DNA of 5,279 bases from Alphaproteobacteria bacterium (GTDB lineage: Bacteria; Pseudomonadota; Alphaproteobacteria; SMXP01): positions 1 to 5,279 of the forward strand of contig JANQLI010000347.1 in assembly GCA_028280675.1 (NCBI GenBank), written 5' to 3'. Position 1 is the first letter of the stretch. The number at the start of each line of letters is the position of its first letter. This document shows, piece after piece, positions 1 through 5,279 of the stretch. Made by a program: the position numbers and the translations under genes. The notes beneath the pieces were generated by a model. That model was not told the DNA's origin. It was given only the letters and a program-made list of their open reading frames with translations, and did no database searches.

Positions 1-1545
1 TTGCGTTCCGCTTTTGTCGCTGCGATGTCAGGACGGCAAGTGGCCGTTGTGACGCCGACAACGCTTTTGTGCCGTCAGCATTTTAAAACCTTTAGCGAAC
101 GCTTTGCCGGATGGCCGATTAAAATCCGTCAACTTTCACGCATGGTGTCTGCGGCGGATGCCAAAGCCGCCAAAGACGAAATGGCCGATGGCCGGTGCGA
201 TATTATCATCGGCACACATGCGTTGCTGGGCAAGAACATTGCATTCAAAGACCTTGGCTTATTGATCGTCGATGAAGAACAACATTTTGGTGTCGGGCAT
301 AAAGAACGCCTGAAAGAATTACGCGCGAATGTGCATGTGCTGACATTAACCGCAACACCGATCCCGCGCACGTTGCAAATGGCCATGAGCGGGGTGCGCG
401 AGCTCTCTCTGATTGCCACGCCGCCGGTGGACCGTTTGGCTGTGCGCAGTTTCGTGACGCCCTTTGATCCTGTGGTGATTCGTGAAGCGTTATTGCGGGA
501 GCATTACCGCGGCGGGCAAAGCTTTTATGTGTGCCCACGCATTGCCGATCTCAGTGACGCGGCAGACTTTCTGCAAGAGCAAGTGCCTGAAGTGAAGTTC
601 GTCATTGCCCATGGTCAAATGGCGCCAGGGAAACTCGATGACATCATGAACGCCTTTTACGATGGGCAATATGATGTGCTGCTCTCCACAACCATTGTGG
701 AATCGGGTCTCGATATTCCAAGCGCTAATACGTTGATCATTCACCGCGCTGATATGTTTGGCCTGGCGCAATTGTATCAATTACGTGGCCGGGTGGGGCG
801 TTCGAAAATGCGCGCCTATGCCTATTTTACCGTCCGTCCGAACCGCACCCTGACAGCGAATGCCGAGAAGCGTTTGAAAGTTCTGCAATCGCTAGACAGT
901 TTGGGGACGGGCTTTAGTCTTGCCAGTCACGACCTTGATATTCGCGGAGCAGGAAACCTGCTCGGCGATGAACAATCGGGACACATCCGTGAAGTCGGGA
1001 TAGAGCTTTATCAAAGCATGCTGGAAGAAGCGGTCGCGGCGATGCGCGATAGTGTCGCCGAAAGCGAACAAGATAATCAGTGGTCACCGCAAATCAATTT
1101 AGGCACGGCTGTCTTGATCCCCGAATCCTATGCGGCCGATTTGGATGTGCGCCTTGCGCTCTATCGGCGTCTCGCGGACATCTCTACGAAGGAAGACATC
1201 GACGCTTTTGCCGCCGAACTGATCGACCGGTTTGGGCCTTTACCGCGCGAAGTAGAGCAATTGCTTGAGATCGTGGCCATTAAGGGGCTGTGCCGCACAG
1301 CGTTGGTTGAGAAAGTCGATGCAGGACCGAAAGGGGCGACGATTTCCTTCCGCAAGAACAATTTCCCCAATCCGGCAGGCCTCATTGAATATATCAGCCA
1401 CAGCCCTCAAGATGTGAAATTGCGCCCCGATCAGAAGCTTGTTTTTAAACGCAATTGGACCGATGAGTCCGAAAGGCTCAAAGGAGCCAAGCATATCCTT
1501 ACCCTGCTGGCCGAAATTGCCGAAGAGGCCAGCGAAGCGGCGTAA
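1..1545 (+). CDS. mfd: Transcription-repair coupling factor Mfd, C-terminal part (5' end outside window)
   Basis: Mfd is a cytoplasmic DNA translocase that pushes stalled RNA polymerase off damaged DNA and recruits UvrA for nucleotide excision repair. The visible 514 residues are about the last 45% of a protein usually near 1,150 residues. The TTG at base 1 is an internal leucine, because the Walker A segment normally lies just upstream of this point. Seen in order: motif Ia (VVTPTTLL, residues 16-23), Walker B DEEQ (91-94), motif III TATP (117-120), motif V (TTIVESGLDIP, 230-240), motif VI with the arginine fingers (QLRGRVGR, 260-267), the translocation-in-RecG (TRG) motif around 302-328 (DLDIRGAGNLLG), then the C-terminal TRCF/D7 regulatory domain, about 365-470. 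The reading frame is intact and ends in TAA. RecG is excluded by the DEEQ box, the TRG wording and the D7 domain. The 124-base gap downstream shows no clear intrinsic terminator. Confidence 0.97.
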   Translation: MRSAFVAAMSGRQVAVVTPTTLLCRQHFKTFSERFAGWPIKIRQLSRMVSAADAKAAKDEMADGRCDIIIGTHALLGKNIAFKDLGLLIVDEEQHFGVGHKERLKELRANVHVLTLTATPIPRTLQMAMSGVRELSLIATPPVDRLAVRSFVTPFDPVVIREALLREHYRGGQSFYVCPRIADLSDAADFLQEQVPEVKFVIAHGQMAPGKLDDIMNAFYDGQYDVLLSTTIVESGLDIPSANTLIIHRADMFGLAQLYQLRGRVGRSKMRAYAYFTVRPNRTLTANAEKRLKVLQSLDSLGTGFSLASHDLDIRGAGNLLGDEQSGHIREVGIELYQSMLEEAVAAMRDSVAESEQDNQWSPQINLGTAVLIPESYAADLDVRLALYRRLADISTKEDIDAFAAELIDRFGPLPREVEQLLEIVAIKGLCRTALVEKVDAGPKGATISFRKNNFPNPAGLIEYISHSPQDVKLRPDQKLVFKRNWTDESERLKGAKHILTLLAEIAEEASEAA

Positions 1546-1621
1546 TTGATCTATTTGGAGAATGGATACCAACGGACAAAACAGTCTGAAAGTCTCTTAA
1601 ACTCTATCACAATACACCTAT

Positions 1622-1641
1622 GTTCCTGCGAAAGCGGGGAC
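1622..1641. repeat. GAAA-loop hairpin, likely short dispersed alphaproteobacterial repeat
   Basis: Arms 1622-1629 (GTTCCTGC) and 1634-1641 (GCGGGGAC) pair over 8 positions with two T-G wobbles and enclose a GAAA tetraloop. The core, CCTGCGAAAGCGGGG, closely resembles a palindrome I recall as widespread between genes in alphaproteobacteria (CCGCGAAAGCGGG-type). No T-run follows, so a simple intrinsic terminator for mfd is unlikely. It ends 28 bases before the next start codon, so in a transcript it would lie in the leader of that gene. Only one copy lies in this window, so the repeat status rests on memory of the motif. Confidence 0.55.
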
Positions 1642-1669
1642 GTGTGACGTCGTTTGAGGAGGAAGATTT

Positions 1670-2227
1670 ATGAAACGCGTTTTTCAAATACTCAGTGTAG
1701 TCGCCGCTCTCTCGATTTCAACAGTCGCAACCGCAAATGAGTTGATGCGTGGCGGTACGGACGAAGATTACGCGGCCATTCAAACCATCCATCAGAGCAT
1801 CATCGATCACTATAATAATCATGATGTGGAGAGTTTTCTCAGCGCCTACACCGGCAGTGCGTGGCATATATCGATGCGCCGTCCTATCGCCCGTGGGTCA
1901 GAGGAGCTGGCGACGTTCTTTGGTCCGAATATGAGCCGTTATGAATTTCAAGCGACCTATGAATTGCTGGATCTCGAAGTCGCAGGGGACATGGCCTATA
2001 TGATCGGCCGTACGTCTTTGCTCGGCACGCCACGTGTCGATGATCCGGTGAACTTCCCGGAATTTGTCGAGAACCGCATTTACACCGCGATTTTTCGTAA
2101 TGTCGAAGGGCAATGGCTTATCCATCGTTATATGGAGTCCACATCCCCGCGCCCTGGCGAGCCGATTCCCATGCATCTCACACCTGCGGGTATGAAGGCC
2201 TTGGAAGCGTTAGAAAGTGCTGAATAA
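1670..2227 (+). CDS. Exported NTF2/SnoaL-like (DUF4440-type) protein of unknown function
   Basis: The 185-residue product starts with a signal peptide: K2-R3, a hydrophobic core at about 5-19, and a signal peptidase I site A-T-A at 20-22 before N23, so the mature protein is probably periplasmic. Residues 31-160 look like an NTF2-like cone fold of the SnoaL/DUF4440 kind: an N-terminal helix (DYAAIQTIHQSIIDHYNNHD), a strand after SFLSAYTGSAWHI, a GSEEL helix, the GDMAYMIGRT strand at 106-115, and a final strand pair containing EGQWLIHRY at 146-154. Family members include small enzymes, binding proteins and immunity-like proteins, so the fold gives no reaction. The start is well supported by AGGAGG at 1657-1662, 7 bases before the ATG. 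It is flanked by mfd on the same strand (124-base gap) and a convergent gene downstream. It appears monocistronic. I do not recognise a specific family member. Confidence 0.85.
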   Translation: MKRVFQILSVVAALSISTVATANELMRGGTDEDYAAIQTIHQSIIDHYNNHDVESFLSAYTGSAWHISMRRPIARGSEELATFFGPNMSRYEFQATYELLDLEVAGDMAYMIGRTSLLGTPRVDDPVNFPEFVENRIYTAIFRNVEGQWLIHRYMESTSPRPGEPIPMHLTPAGMKALEALESAE

Positions 2228-2240
2228 ACGTTTGCAGTGA

Positions 2241-2284
2241 CCTTCGATCTTTCGAGACGCGCATCACGCTCCTCAAGATGAAGG
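2241..2284. repeat. Imperfect palindrome between convergent genes, REP-like
   Basis: This 44-base element can fold as nested stems: CCTTC (2241-2245) with GAAGG (2280-2284), ATCTT (2247-2251) with AAGAT (2275-2279), GAG (2254-2256) with CTC (2272-2274), and GCG (2259-2261) with CGC (2267-2269), around a CATCA loop. Small internal loops and one bulged G separate the stems. The wording (TTCGAGACGCGC ... CTCCTCAAGATGA) matches a dispersed palindromic repeat I recall from Rhizobiales and related alphaproteobacteria. It fills most of the gap between two genes that converge on it. No T-run flanks either side, so any terminator or mRNA 3'-end protecting role is inference. Confidence 0.6.
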
Positions 2285-2300
2285 AAATATGTCGAGAAGC

Positions 2301-2936
2301 CTAATTTGCAGCTTGAGCGAAGAATTTCAAAAAGACCGGCGTGTCTTGCGCGCCTGATATGGCAAGACGATTGTTAGCAACAAAGGTTGGCACGCCTTGC
2401 ACGCCCATGGCTTGGGCTTGCTGGATCTCTTGCGATACCTCCGTTTCATCTGCGTCACTGTTCAAAAGGTCACGCACCAGATCGCCGTCTAGGCCGCATT
2501 CATTGGCAATTTCAACGAGTGTCTCGGTGTCGCCAATATCATGACCCAGTTCAAAATAATGCCGGAAGAGGGCCGCAACAACGGCGTTTTGCGCACTGTC
2601 TTTCCGCGCCCAGCGGATCAGACGATGGGCATTTAGGGTGTTTGGTGAGCGTTTAATCGCCTCAAAGGCAAAATCAATGCCGAGCTCTTTGCCCATCTCA
2701 ACCAACATTTGTGACATCTCTTTAAAGCGGTTCACGTCACCGAATTTCTTTTCCATATAGGCTTTGCGGTCCATACCATCCCGTGGAATAGTCGGGTCGA
2801 GCTGATATGGCCGCCACACAACATCGACTTTTTCAGGGCCATAATCCGCGAGGGCCTGTTCAAGACGTTTCATCCCGACATAGCACCAAGGGCACACCGG
2901 GTCGGAAATCACATCGAGTTCGAGAGTGTTACCCAT
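2301..2936 (-). CDS. DsbA-family thiol oxidoreductase, FrnE-like
   Basis: This 211-residue protein has a thioredoxin fold with an inserted helical domain, as in FrnE and 2-hydroxychromene-2-carboxylate isomerase relatives. The redox motif C-P-W-C lies at residues 15-18, directly after the first strand (LELDVISDPV). The helical insert spans about 60-160. The cis-proline loop G-V-P-T-F is at 181-185, and SGAQ at 194-197 begins the C-terminal helix. Both active-site cysteines are present, which favours a disulfide oxidoreductase or isomerase over the chromene isomerase branch, which lacks the CxxC. No signal peptide is visible, so it is probably cytoplasmic, unlike classical periplasmic DsbA. 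The ATG starts 11 bases after the stop of the fnr gene on the same strand, so the two are likely co-transcribed. Its Shine-Dalgarno sequence is weak; the nearest purine-rich stretch (GGAAGGGG) is 16 bases upstream, inside fnr. The natural substrate is unknown. Confidence 0.92.
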   Translation of the reverse strand: MGNTLELDVISDPVCPWCYVGMKRLEQALADYGPEKVDVVWRPYQLDPTIPRDGMDRKAYMEKKFGDVNRFKEMSQMLVEMGKELGIDFAFEAIKRSPNTLNAHRLIRWARKDSAQNAVVAALFRHYFELGHDIGDTETLVEIANECGLDGDLVRDLLNSDADETEVSQEIQQAQAMGVQGVPTFVANNRLAISGAQDTPVFLKFFAQAAN

Positions 2937-2947
2937 CAGATTTTACT

Positions 2948-3652
2948 TTAAGCCCCTTCCGCAAGCTCTTTTAAAGCTTCTTTATCGAGGAATTCGATAT
3001 AGTCGGAAATGATCAGGTTGATCAGGCCTTTTTTCTTTAATTTGGTGATGCCGCGGCTGACTGTTTCAATCGTCAGGCCAAGATAATCTGCAATATCGGA
3101 CCGTGACATGGGAAGGCTGACCTGATTGGGACCGGCTCCCATTTCTGCCTGGCGTTCATTGAGGTGAATGAAAAACGCTGCGAGACGTTGTTCCGCGTTC
3201 AAGCGGCCCAGGGCAAAGGCCAGATCGAGGGATTGCGCCAAGGATTTTGAGGCGATGAGACGGAACTGGCGCCCCATTGCCGGAAACAACACCAAAAAAT
3301 CATCGAATTTGTTACGCTCCCAGCGACAAAGCTTGGTATCTGCGCAGGCTTCAGCGCTGACCCCATAACTTTCGCCAGGAGAGATTCCGAAGAGATCGCC
3401 CGAAAAGAGAAAGCCTAGAATCTGGCGTTGACCGGAAGGCCCCATGCGATAGAGCGTGATCGAGCCTTCCTGGATATTAAAAATGTGGGTGGCCGGATCG
3501 ACATCTTCAAAAAGTATCTCGCCCTTGTTGCGTTCGACATGCTCAGAACTGTCATAGAGGATAGGGAGCTTGGAATCAGGGAGCCCCACGCATAAATCGC
3601 TCATCCGTGCAGGGCACTCAAAGCAGTAAATCTTTTCACACGATTCCGACAT
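2948..3652 (-). CDS. fnr: FNR-type Crp/Fnr family transcriptional regulator, probable [4Fe-4S] oxygen sensor
   Basis: The 234-residue protein has the Crp/Fnr architecture: a cysteine-rich N terminus, a cyclic-nucleotide-binding-like beta roll (about 30-125), a dimerisation helix (about 128-150) and a C-terminal winged helix-turn-helix (about 155-225). Cysteines at 10, 13 and 21 form C-x2-C-x7-C, and C109 (in DTKLCRW) aligns with the fourth cluster ligand of E. coli FNR (C122). An extra C5 lies upstream. The recognition helix contains E196-T-V-S199-R200, the E-x2-S-R signature that reads TTG/CAA half-sites. These features point to an oxygen-labile [4Fe-4S] activator rather than a cAMP receptor or a cysteine-free FixK. 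The start is the ATG at 3652. The frame stays open back to 3883, but that upstream ATG lies inside the divergent gene and the extra 77 residues look noncoding. The Shine-Dalgarno sequence is weak. The FrnE-like gene follows after 11 bases. A matching FNR/FixK box lies 143 bases upstream of the start. Confidence 0.93.
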   Translation of the reverse strand: MSESCEKIYCFECPARMSDLCVGLPDSKLPILYDSSEHVERNKGEILFEDVDPATHIFNIQEGSITLYRMGPSGQRQILGFLFSGDLFGISPGESYGVSAEACADTKLCRWERNKFDDFLVLFPAMGRQFRLIASKSLAQSLDLAFALGRLNAEQRLAAFFIHLNERQAEMGAGPNQVSLPMSRSDIADYLGLTIETVSRGITKLKKKGLINLIISDYIEFLDKEALKELAEGA

Positions 3653-3682
3653 CGACGAGAAAAATACCCAGCAATCCTTGTA

Positions 3683-3700
3683 AAGCGCCGCGCAGCGCTT
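3683..3700 (-). promoter_or_regulatory. Inverted repeat in the predicted fnr 5' leader
   Basis: Six-base perfect arms AAGCGC (3683-3688) and GCGCTT (3695-3700) enclose six bases. The element lies 30 bases upstream of the fnr ATG, inside the predicted leader. It could form a short GC-rich mRNA hairpin or serve as an operator. It does not resemble the FNR box and no T-run follows it on either strand. Its function is unknown. Confidence 0.35.
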
Positions 3701-3794
3701 CTGACCTAATCTCCAGAAATAAGCATATACTCTGTGGTGTTTCAGGGCAAAAGCCAAAAATACGAAATTTTCGCTCTGTTCTTGGGAAAATCGC

Positions 3795-3808
3795 TTGCTC
3801 GTCCGCAA
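3795..3808. promoter_or_regulatory. Predicted FNR/FixK binding site TTGC-N6-GCAA
   Basis: The 14-base palindrome TTGCTCGTCCGCAA is perfect in its outer arms, and flanking C3794 and G3809 extend the symmetry to 5 bases each side. It keeps the TTG-N8-CAA spacing of the E. coli FNR site (TTGAT-N4-ATCAA) and fits the FixK consensus TTG(A/C)-N6-(T/G)CAA. The neighbouring gene encodes a regulator with the matching E-x2-S-R recognition helix. The centre, 3801.5, is 62 bases before the phosphatase start and about 150 bases before the fnr start. The spacing suits class II activation of the rightward gene, and autoregulation is also possible. Confidence 0.6.
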
Positions 3809-3863
3809 GATAGTGACTAGGGCTGGGCGGGAATAACAGGCTGAAGGGATATGAGGCAGCGGG

Positions 3864-4598
3864 ATGAGTGCATTACCCGGCACAACAGGGCGGCGGCGGA
3901 TTTATCTGATGCGCCATGGTCATGTGGACTACTTCAGTGAAGTGGTGCAGAAAACCATGAATCTGGAAGGAGTCCCGTTAACGGAACTCGGCCGTGAACA
4001 GGCGATTGCCTCCGGACAGGCGCTGTCCCATGTGGTCTTTAATCGCGTTTTGAACTCCGGCTTACCGCGGACGACGGAAACGACACGGCTGGTCTTAGCG
4101 CAACAGGCACAAGCCTACCCTGAGCCCGCATGTGAGCCTGGCCTCAAAGAAATTGCCAGCGGTACACCTATGGATGTCTCAAGCCGCGAGGAAATTGCCG
4201 CCATGTTCACCTATTACATGGATATTGCGGCCGAACCCGATGCTGTCTTTCTTGAAGGCGGGGAACGCTTTACCGACGCCTATGCAAGGGCAACGCAAAA
4301 TATCACCAAGCTGCTTGCGGAACCTGGGTGGCATACGGCCTTGATTGTCGCCCATGAAGGGATCAATCGCCTCATATTGGGGTGGATGACAGGGAATGGC
4401 TTAAAGGCAATCCAATCCTTTGAGCAAGATCTCGCCTGCATCAACATTCTCGATTTCGATATGGTGCCCAAAGAAAATGGCGAGGTGGGGACAGACATCC
4501 AGCGCAAGATCATTAAGGCCGTGAATCTCACGCCCTATAACTTCATCAAGCATGACATGAATCTGACCAGCCTCGAATTTTTGTTTTCTGAAATTTAG
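3864..4598 (+). CDS. Histidine phosphatase family (phosphoglycerate mutase-like) protein
   Basis: The 244-residue protein belongs to the histidine phosphatase superfamily, which hydrolyses or transfers phosphate through a phosphohistidine. The catalytic motif L-M-R-H-G is at residues 15-19, with R17 binding phosphate and H18 as the nucleophile. The family segment LTELGREQA follows at 39-47. The second arginine is R69 in LNSGLPRT, the likely proton-donor glutamate is E96 in GLKEIASG, and the second catalytic histidine is H164 in IVAHEG. All core residues are present, so it should be active. There is no signal peptide or membrane segment. The tail (about 210-244, with NLTPYNF) is longer than a minimal family domain. 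The substrate cannot be told from sequence; mutase, sugar-phosphate phosphatase and cobalamin-pathway roles are all possible. The ATG at 3864 is chosen because GAGG (3853-3856) lies 7 bases upstream; an ATG at 3851 is out of frame. It diverges from fnr and may be controlled by the box at 3795-3808. Confidence 0.93.
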   Translation: MSALPGTTGRRRIYLMRHGHVDYFSEVVQKTMNLEGVPLTELGREQAIASGQALSHVVFNRVLNSGLPRTTETTRLVLAQQAQAYPEPACEPGLKEIASGTPMDVSSREEIAAMFTYYMDIAAEPDAVFLEGGERFTDAYARATQNITKLLAEPGWHTALIVAHEGINRLILGWMTGNGLKAIQSFEQDLACINILDFDMVPKENGEVGTDIQRKIIKAVNLTPYNFIKHDMNLTSLEFLFSEI

Positions 4599-4605
4599 AG
4601 AAGAT

Positions 4606-5279
4606 TTAGTTATCCGGCCACATCCACCAGGTTTGAATTTTCATGCCTGATTGGGGATGGCGGGGCGGGACATTCAGTTCAGACCAATACGCCACCCGGT
4701 CAATATTCGAATAATAGAATGGCACGACATAGCTGCCCGAGAGTAAAAGCCGGTCCAACGCGCGCGCTGCGGTGACCAAATCCTGCCGCGTTTCTGCGTT
4801 CGTAATTGCGTCAATCACGTTATCGACTGCTTTGCTTTTCACACCTGCCAGATTGTACGAGCCGGGGATGTCAGCCTCAGCCGATCCAAAGCGAAAGGCT
4901 TGCTCATTGCCAGGGGAAGGGGTGCCGCCCCAACCAAATGGCATCATATCAAAATCATACTCCATACGGCGGGTTTCATATTGAATTTTCTCTGTCATCG
5001 CGACACGGGCATCAATCCCCACGTCTTTGAGGGAGGCGGCATAGGTCATCGCGATTTTTTCATCTTGAGAATCACGGACCATAATTTCAAATGCGAAAGG
5101 CTCGCCTGTTTCTGAATGTACGAGGCCGCCATCCTGCACGCCCCAACCGGCTTGTGCTAAAAGTTTTATCGCATTGCGTTTGTTTTCACGGATAATGGCG
5201 GGATCGTTGCCCCGCGGGGCGATCCAGCCACGCTCCAGAATATCGCGCCGGACGTCACGCTTATCGCGGCCTAAGAGAT
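4606..5279 (-). CDS. YejA-like peptide ABC transporter substrate-binding protein, C-terminal part (5' end outside window)
   Basis: The frame is open from 5277 down to the TAA at 4606-4608, giving 223 visible residues, so the gene enters from beyond the window edge; a GTG at 5139 is an internal valine. The sequence resembles the last third of family 5 extracellular solute-binding proteins, which are about 600 residues and deliver peptides to an inner-membrane ABC importer from the periplasm. YejA-type landmarks are A-G-W at 43-45, GEPFAFEIMV (58-67), VGIDARV (86-92), YDFDM (107-111), SPGNEQ (121-126), PGSYNLAG (138-145), ARALDRLLL (171-179), VVPFYYSNIDRVAYW (184-198) and a terminal TWWMWPDN. 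YejA with YejBEF imports peptides and microcin C in enterobacteria, and many alphaproteobacteria carry paralogues. The gene converges on the phosphatase gene with a 7-base gap, so no permease gene follows it. The signal peptide is not visible here. Confidence 0.9.
   Translation of the reverse strand, partial: LLGRDKRDVRRDILERGWIAPRGNDPAIIRENKRNAIKLLAQAGWGVQDGGLVHSETGEPFAFEIMVRDSQDEKIAMTYAASLKDVGIDARVAMTEKIQYETRRMEYDFDMMPFGWGGTPSPGNEQAFRFGSAEADIPGSYNLAGVKSKAVDNVIDAITNAETRQDLVTAARALDRLLLSGSYVVPFYYSNIDRVAYWSELNVPPRHPQSGMKIQTWWMWPDN

Larger units (their letters stand above)
3653..3863. promoter_or_regulatory. Divergent promoter region between fnr and the histidine phosphatase gene
   Basis: This 211-base gap must hold the promoters of both divergent genes. 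It contains the TTGC-N6-GCAA box (3795-3808) and a hairpin in the fnr leader (3683-3700). If the box works at the class II position (centre at -41.5), the rightward start would be near 3843, preceded by AATAAC at 3832-3837. The leftward start would be near 3760, preceded by GAAAAT on the minus strand (3772 to 3767). Each hexamer matches TATAAT at 4 of 6 positions, which is weak alone. An alternative leftward sigma-70 pair on the minus strand, TTGCCC (3750-3745) and TATATG (3729-3724), has a short 15-base spacer. No start site is proven. Confidence 0.5.

Noticed and set aside
1..3. TTG as a true start codon for the first gene
   Set aside because: The encoded sequence begins in the middle of the Mfd helicase core just after the usual Walker A site, so it is an internal leucine codon at the window edge.
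1555..1572. TTGG-N10-CCAA inverted repeat after mfd as a regulator site
   Set aside because: The spacing does not match the FNR/FixK site, the arms are only four bases, and such pairs are expected by chance.
2341..2656. Plus-strand open frames opposite the FrnE-like gene
   Set aside because: They are antisense to a clear conserved gene, have compositionally biased products without recognisable domains, and lack ribosome sites of note.
3008..3027. Repeated TGATCAGG words that look like an operator
   Set aside because: They lie inside the fnr coding sequence and come from repeated Leu-Ile codons in the LINLII segment.
3653..3883. Possible 77-residue N-terminal extension of the FNR-type protein from the ATG at 3883
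   Set aside because: It would overlap the start of the divergent phosphatase gene and cover the FNR box. The extra residues resemble nothing in the family, and the ATG at 3652 gives the normal length with the cysteines near the N terminus.
4606..5139. Short separate gene starting at GTG 5139 on the minus strand
   Set aside because: The same frame is open to the window edge and its upstream residues continue the YejA-like homology (for example LLAQAGW), so the GTG is internal.

Overview
The window reads as an ordinary chromosomal stretch of an alphaproteobacterium with roughly 50% GC. The evidence is the alphaproteobacterial flavour of the Mfd and FNR-type proteins, a YejA-like peptide-binding protein, and two intergenic palindromes that resemble short dispersed repeats common in that class. 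I cannot name the genus. Five genes and part of a sixth cover almost everything. I see no rRNA, tRNA, CRISPR array, insertion sequence or phage gene.

Layout. Positions 1-1545 (+) are the C-terminal half of mfd, the transcription-repair coupling factor, entering from upstream of the window. After a 124-base gap holding a GAAA-loop hairpin comes a small exported NTF2/SnoaL-like protein (1670-2227, +). It faces a leftward pair across a 73-base gap filled by a 44-base imperfect palindrome. The leftward pair is an FNR-type iron-sulfur regulator (3652 down to 2948) followed 11 bases later by a cytoplasmic FrnE/DsbA-like oxidoreductase (2936 down to 2301), probably one operon. A 211-base divergent promoter region separates fnr from a histidine phosphatase gene (3864-4598, +). 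That gene ends 7 bases from the 3' end of a YejA-like peptide-binding protein gene (4606 to beyond 5279, -), whose N-terminal part lies outside the window.

How the genes fit together. The best candidate for a working unit is the centre. The regulator has the cysteines expected for a [4Fe-4S] oxygen sensor and an E-x2-S-R recognition helix. The divergent intergenic region contains a perfect TTGC-N6-GCAA palindrome matching the FNR/FixK box. Its position allows activation of the phosphatase gene, and perhaps of fnr itself. This suggests a small oxygen- or redox-responsive locus (sensor, thiol oxidoreductase, phosphatase), but that is inference from sequence and layout. No wholly new system is evident; mfd is a housekeeping gene and the YejA-like gene belongs to a known transporter family.
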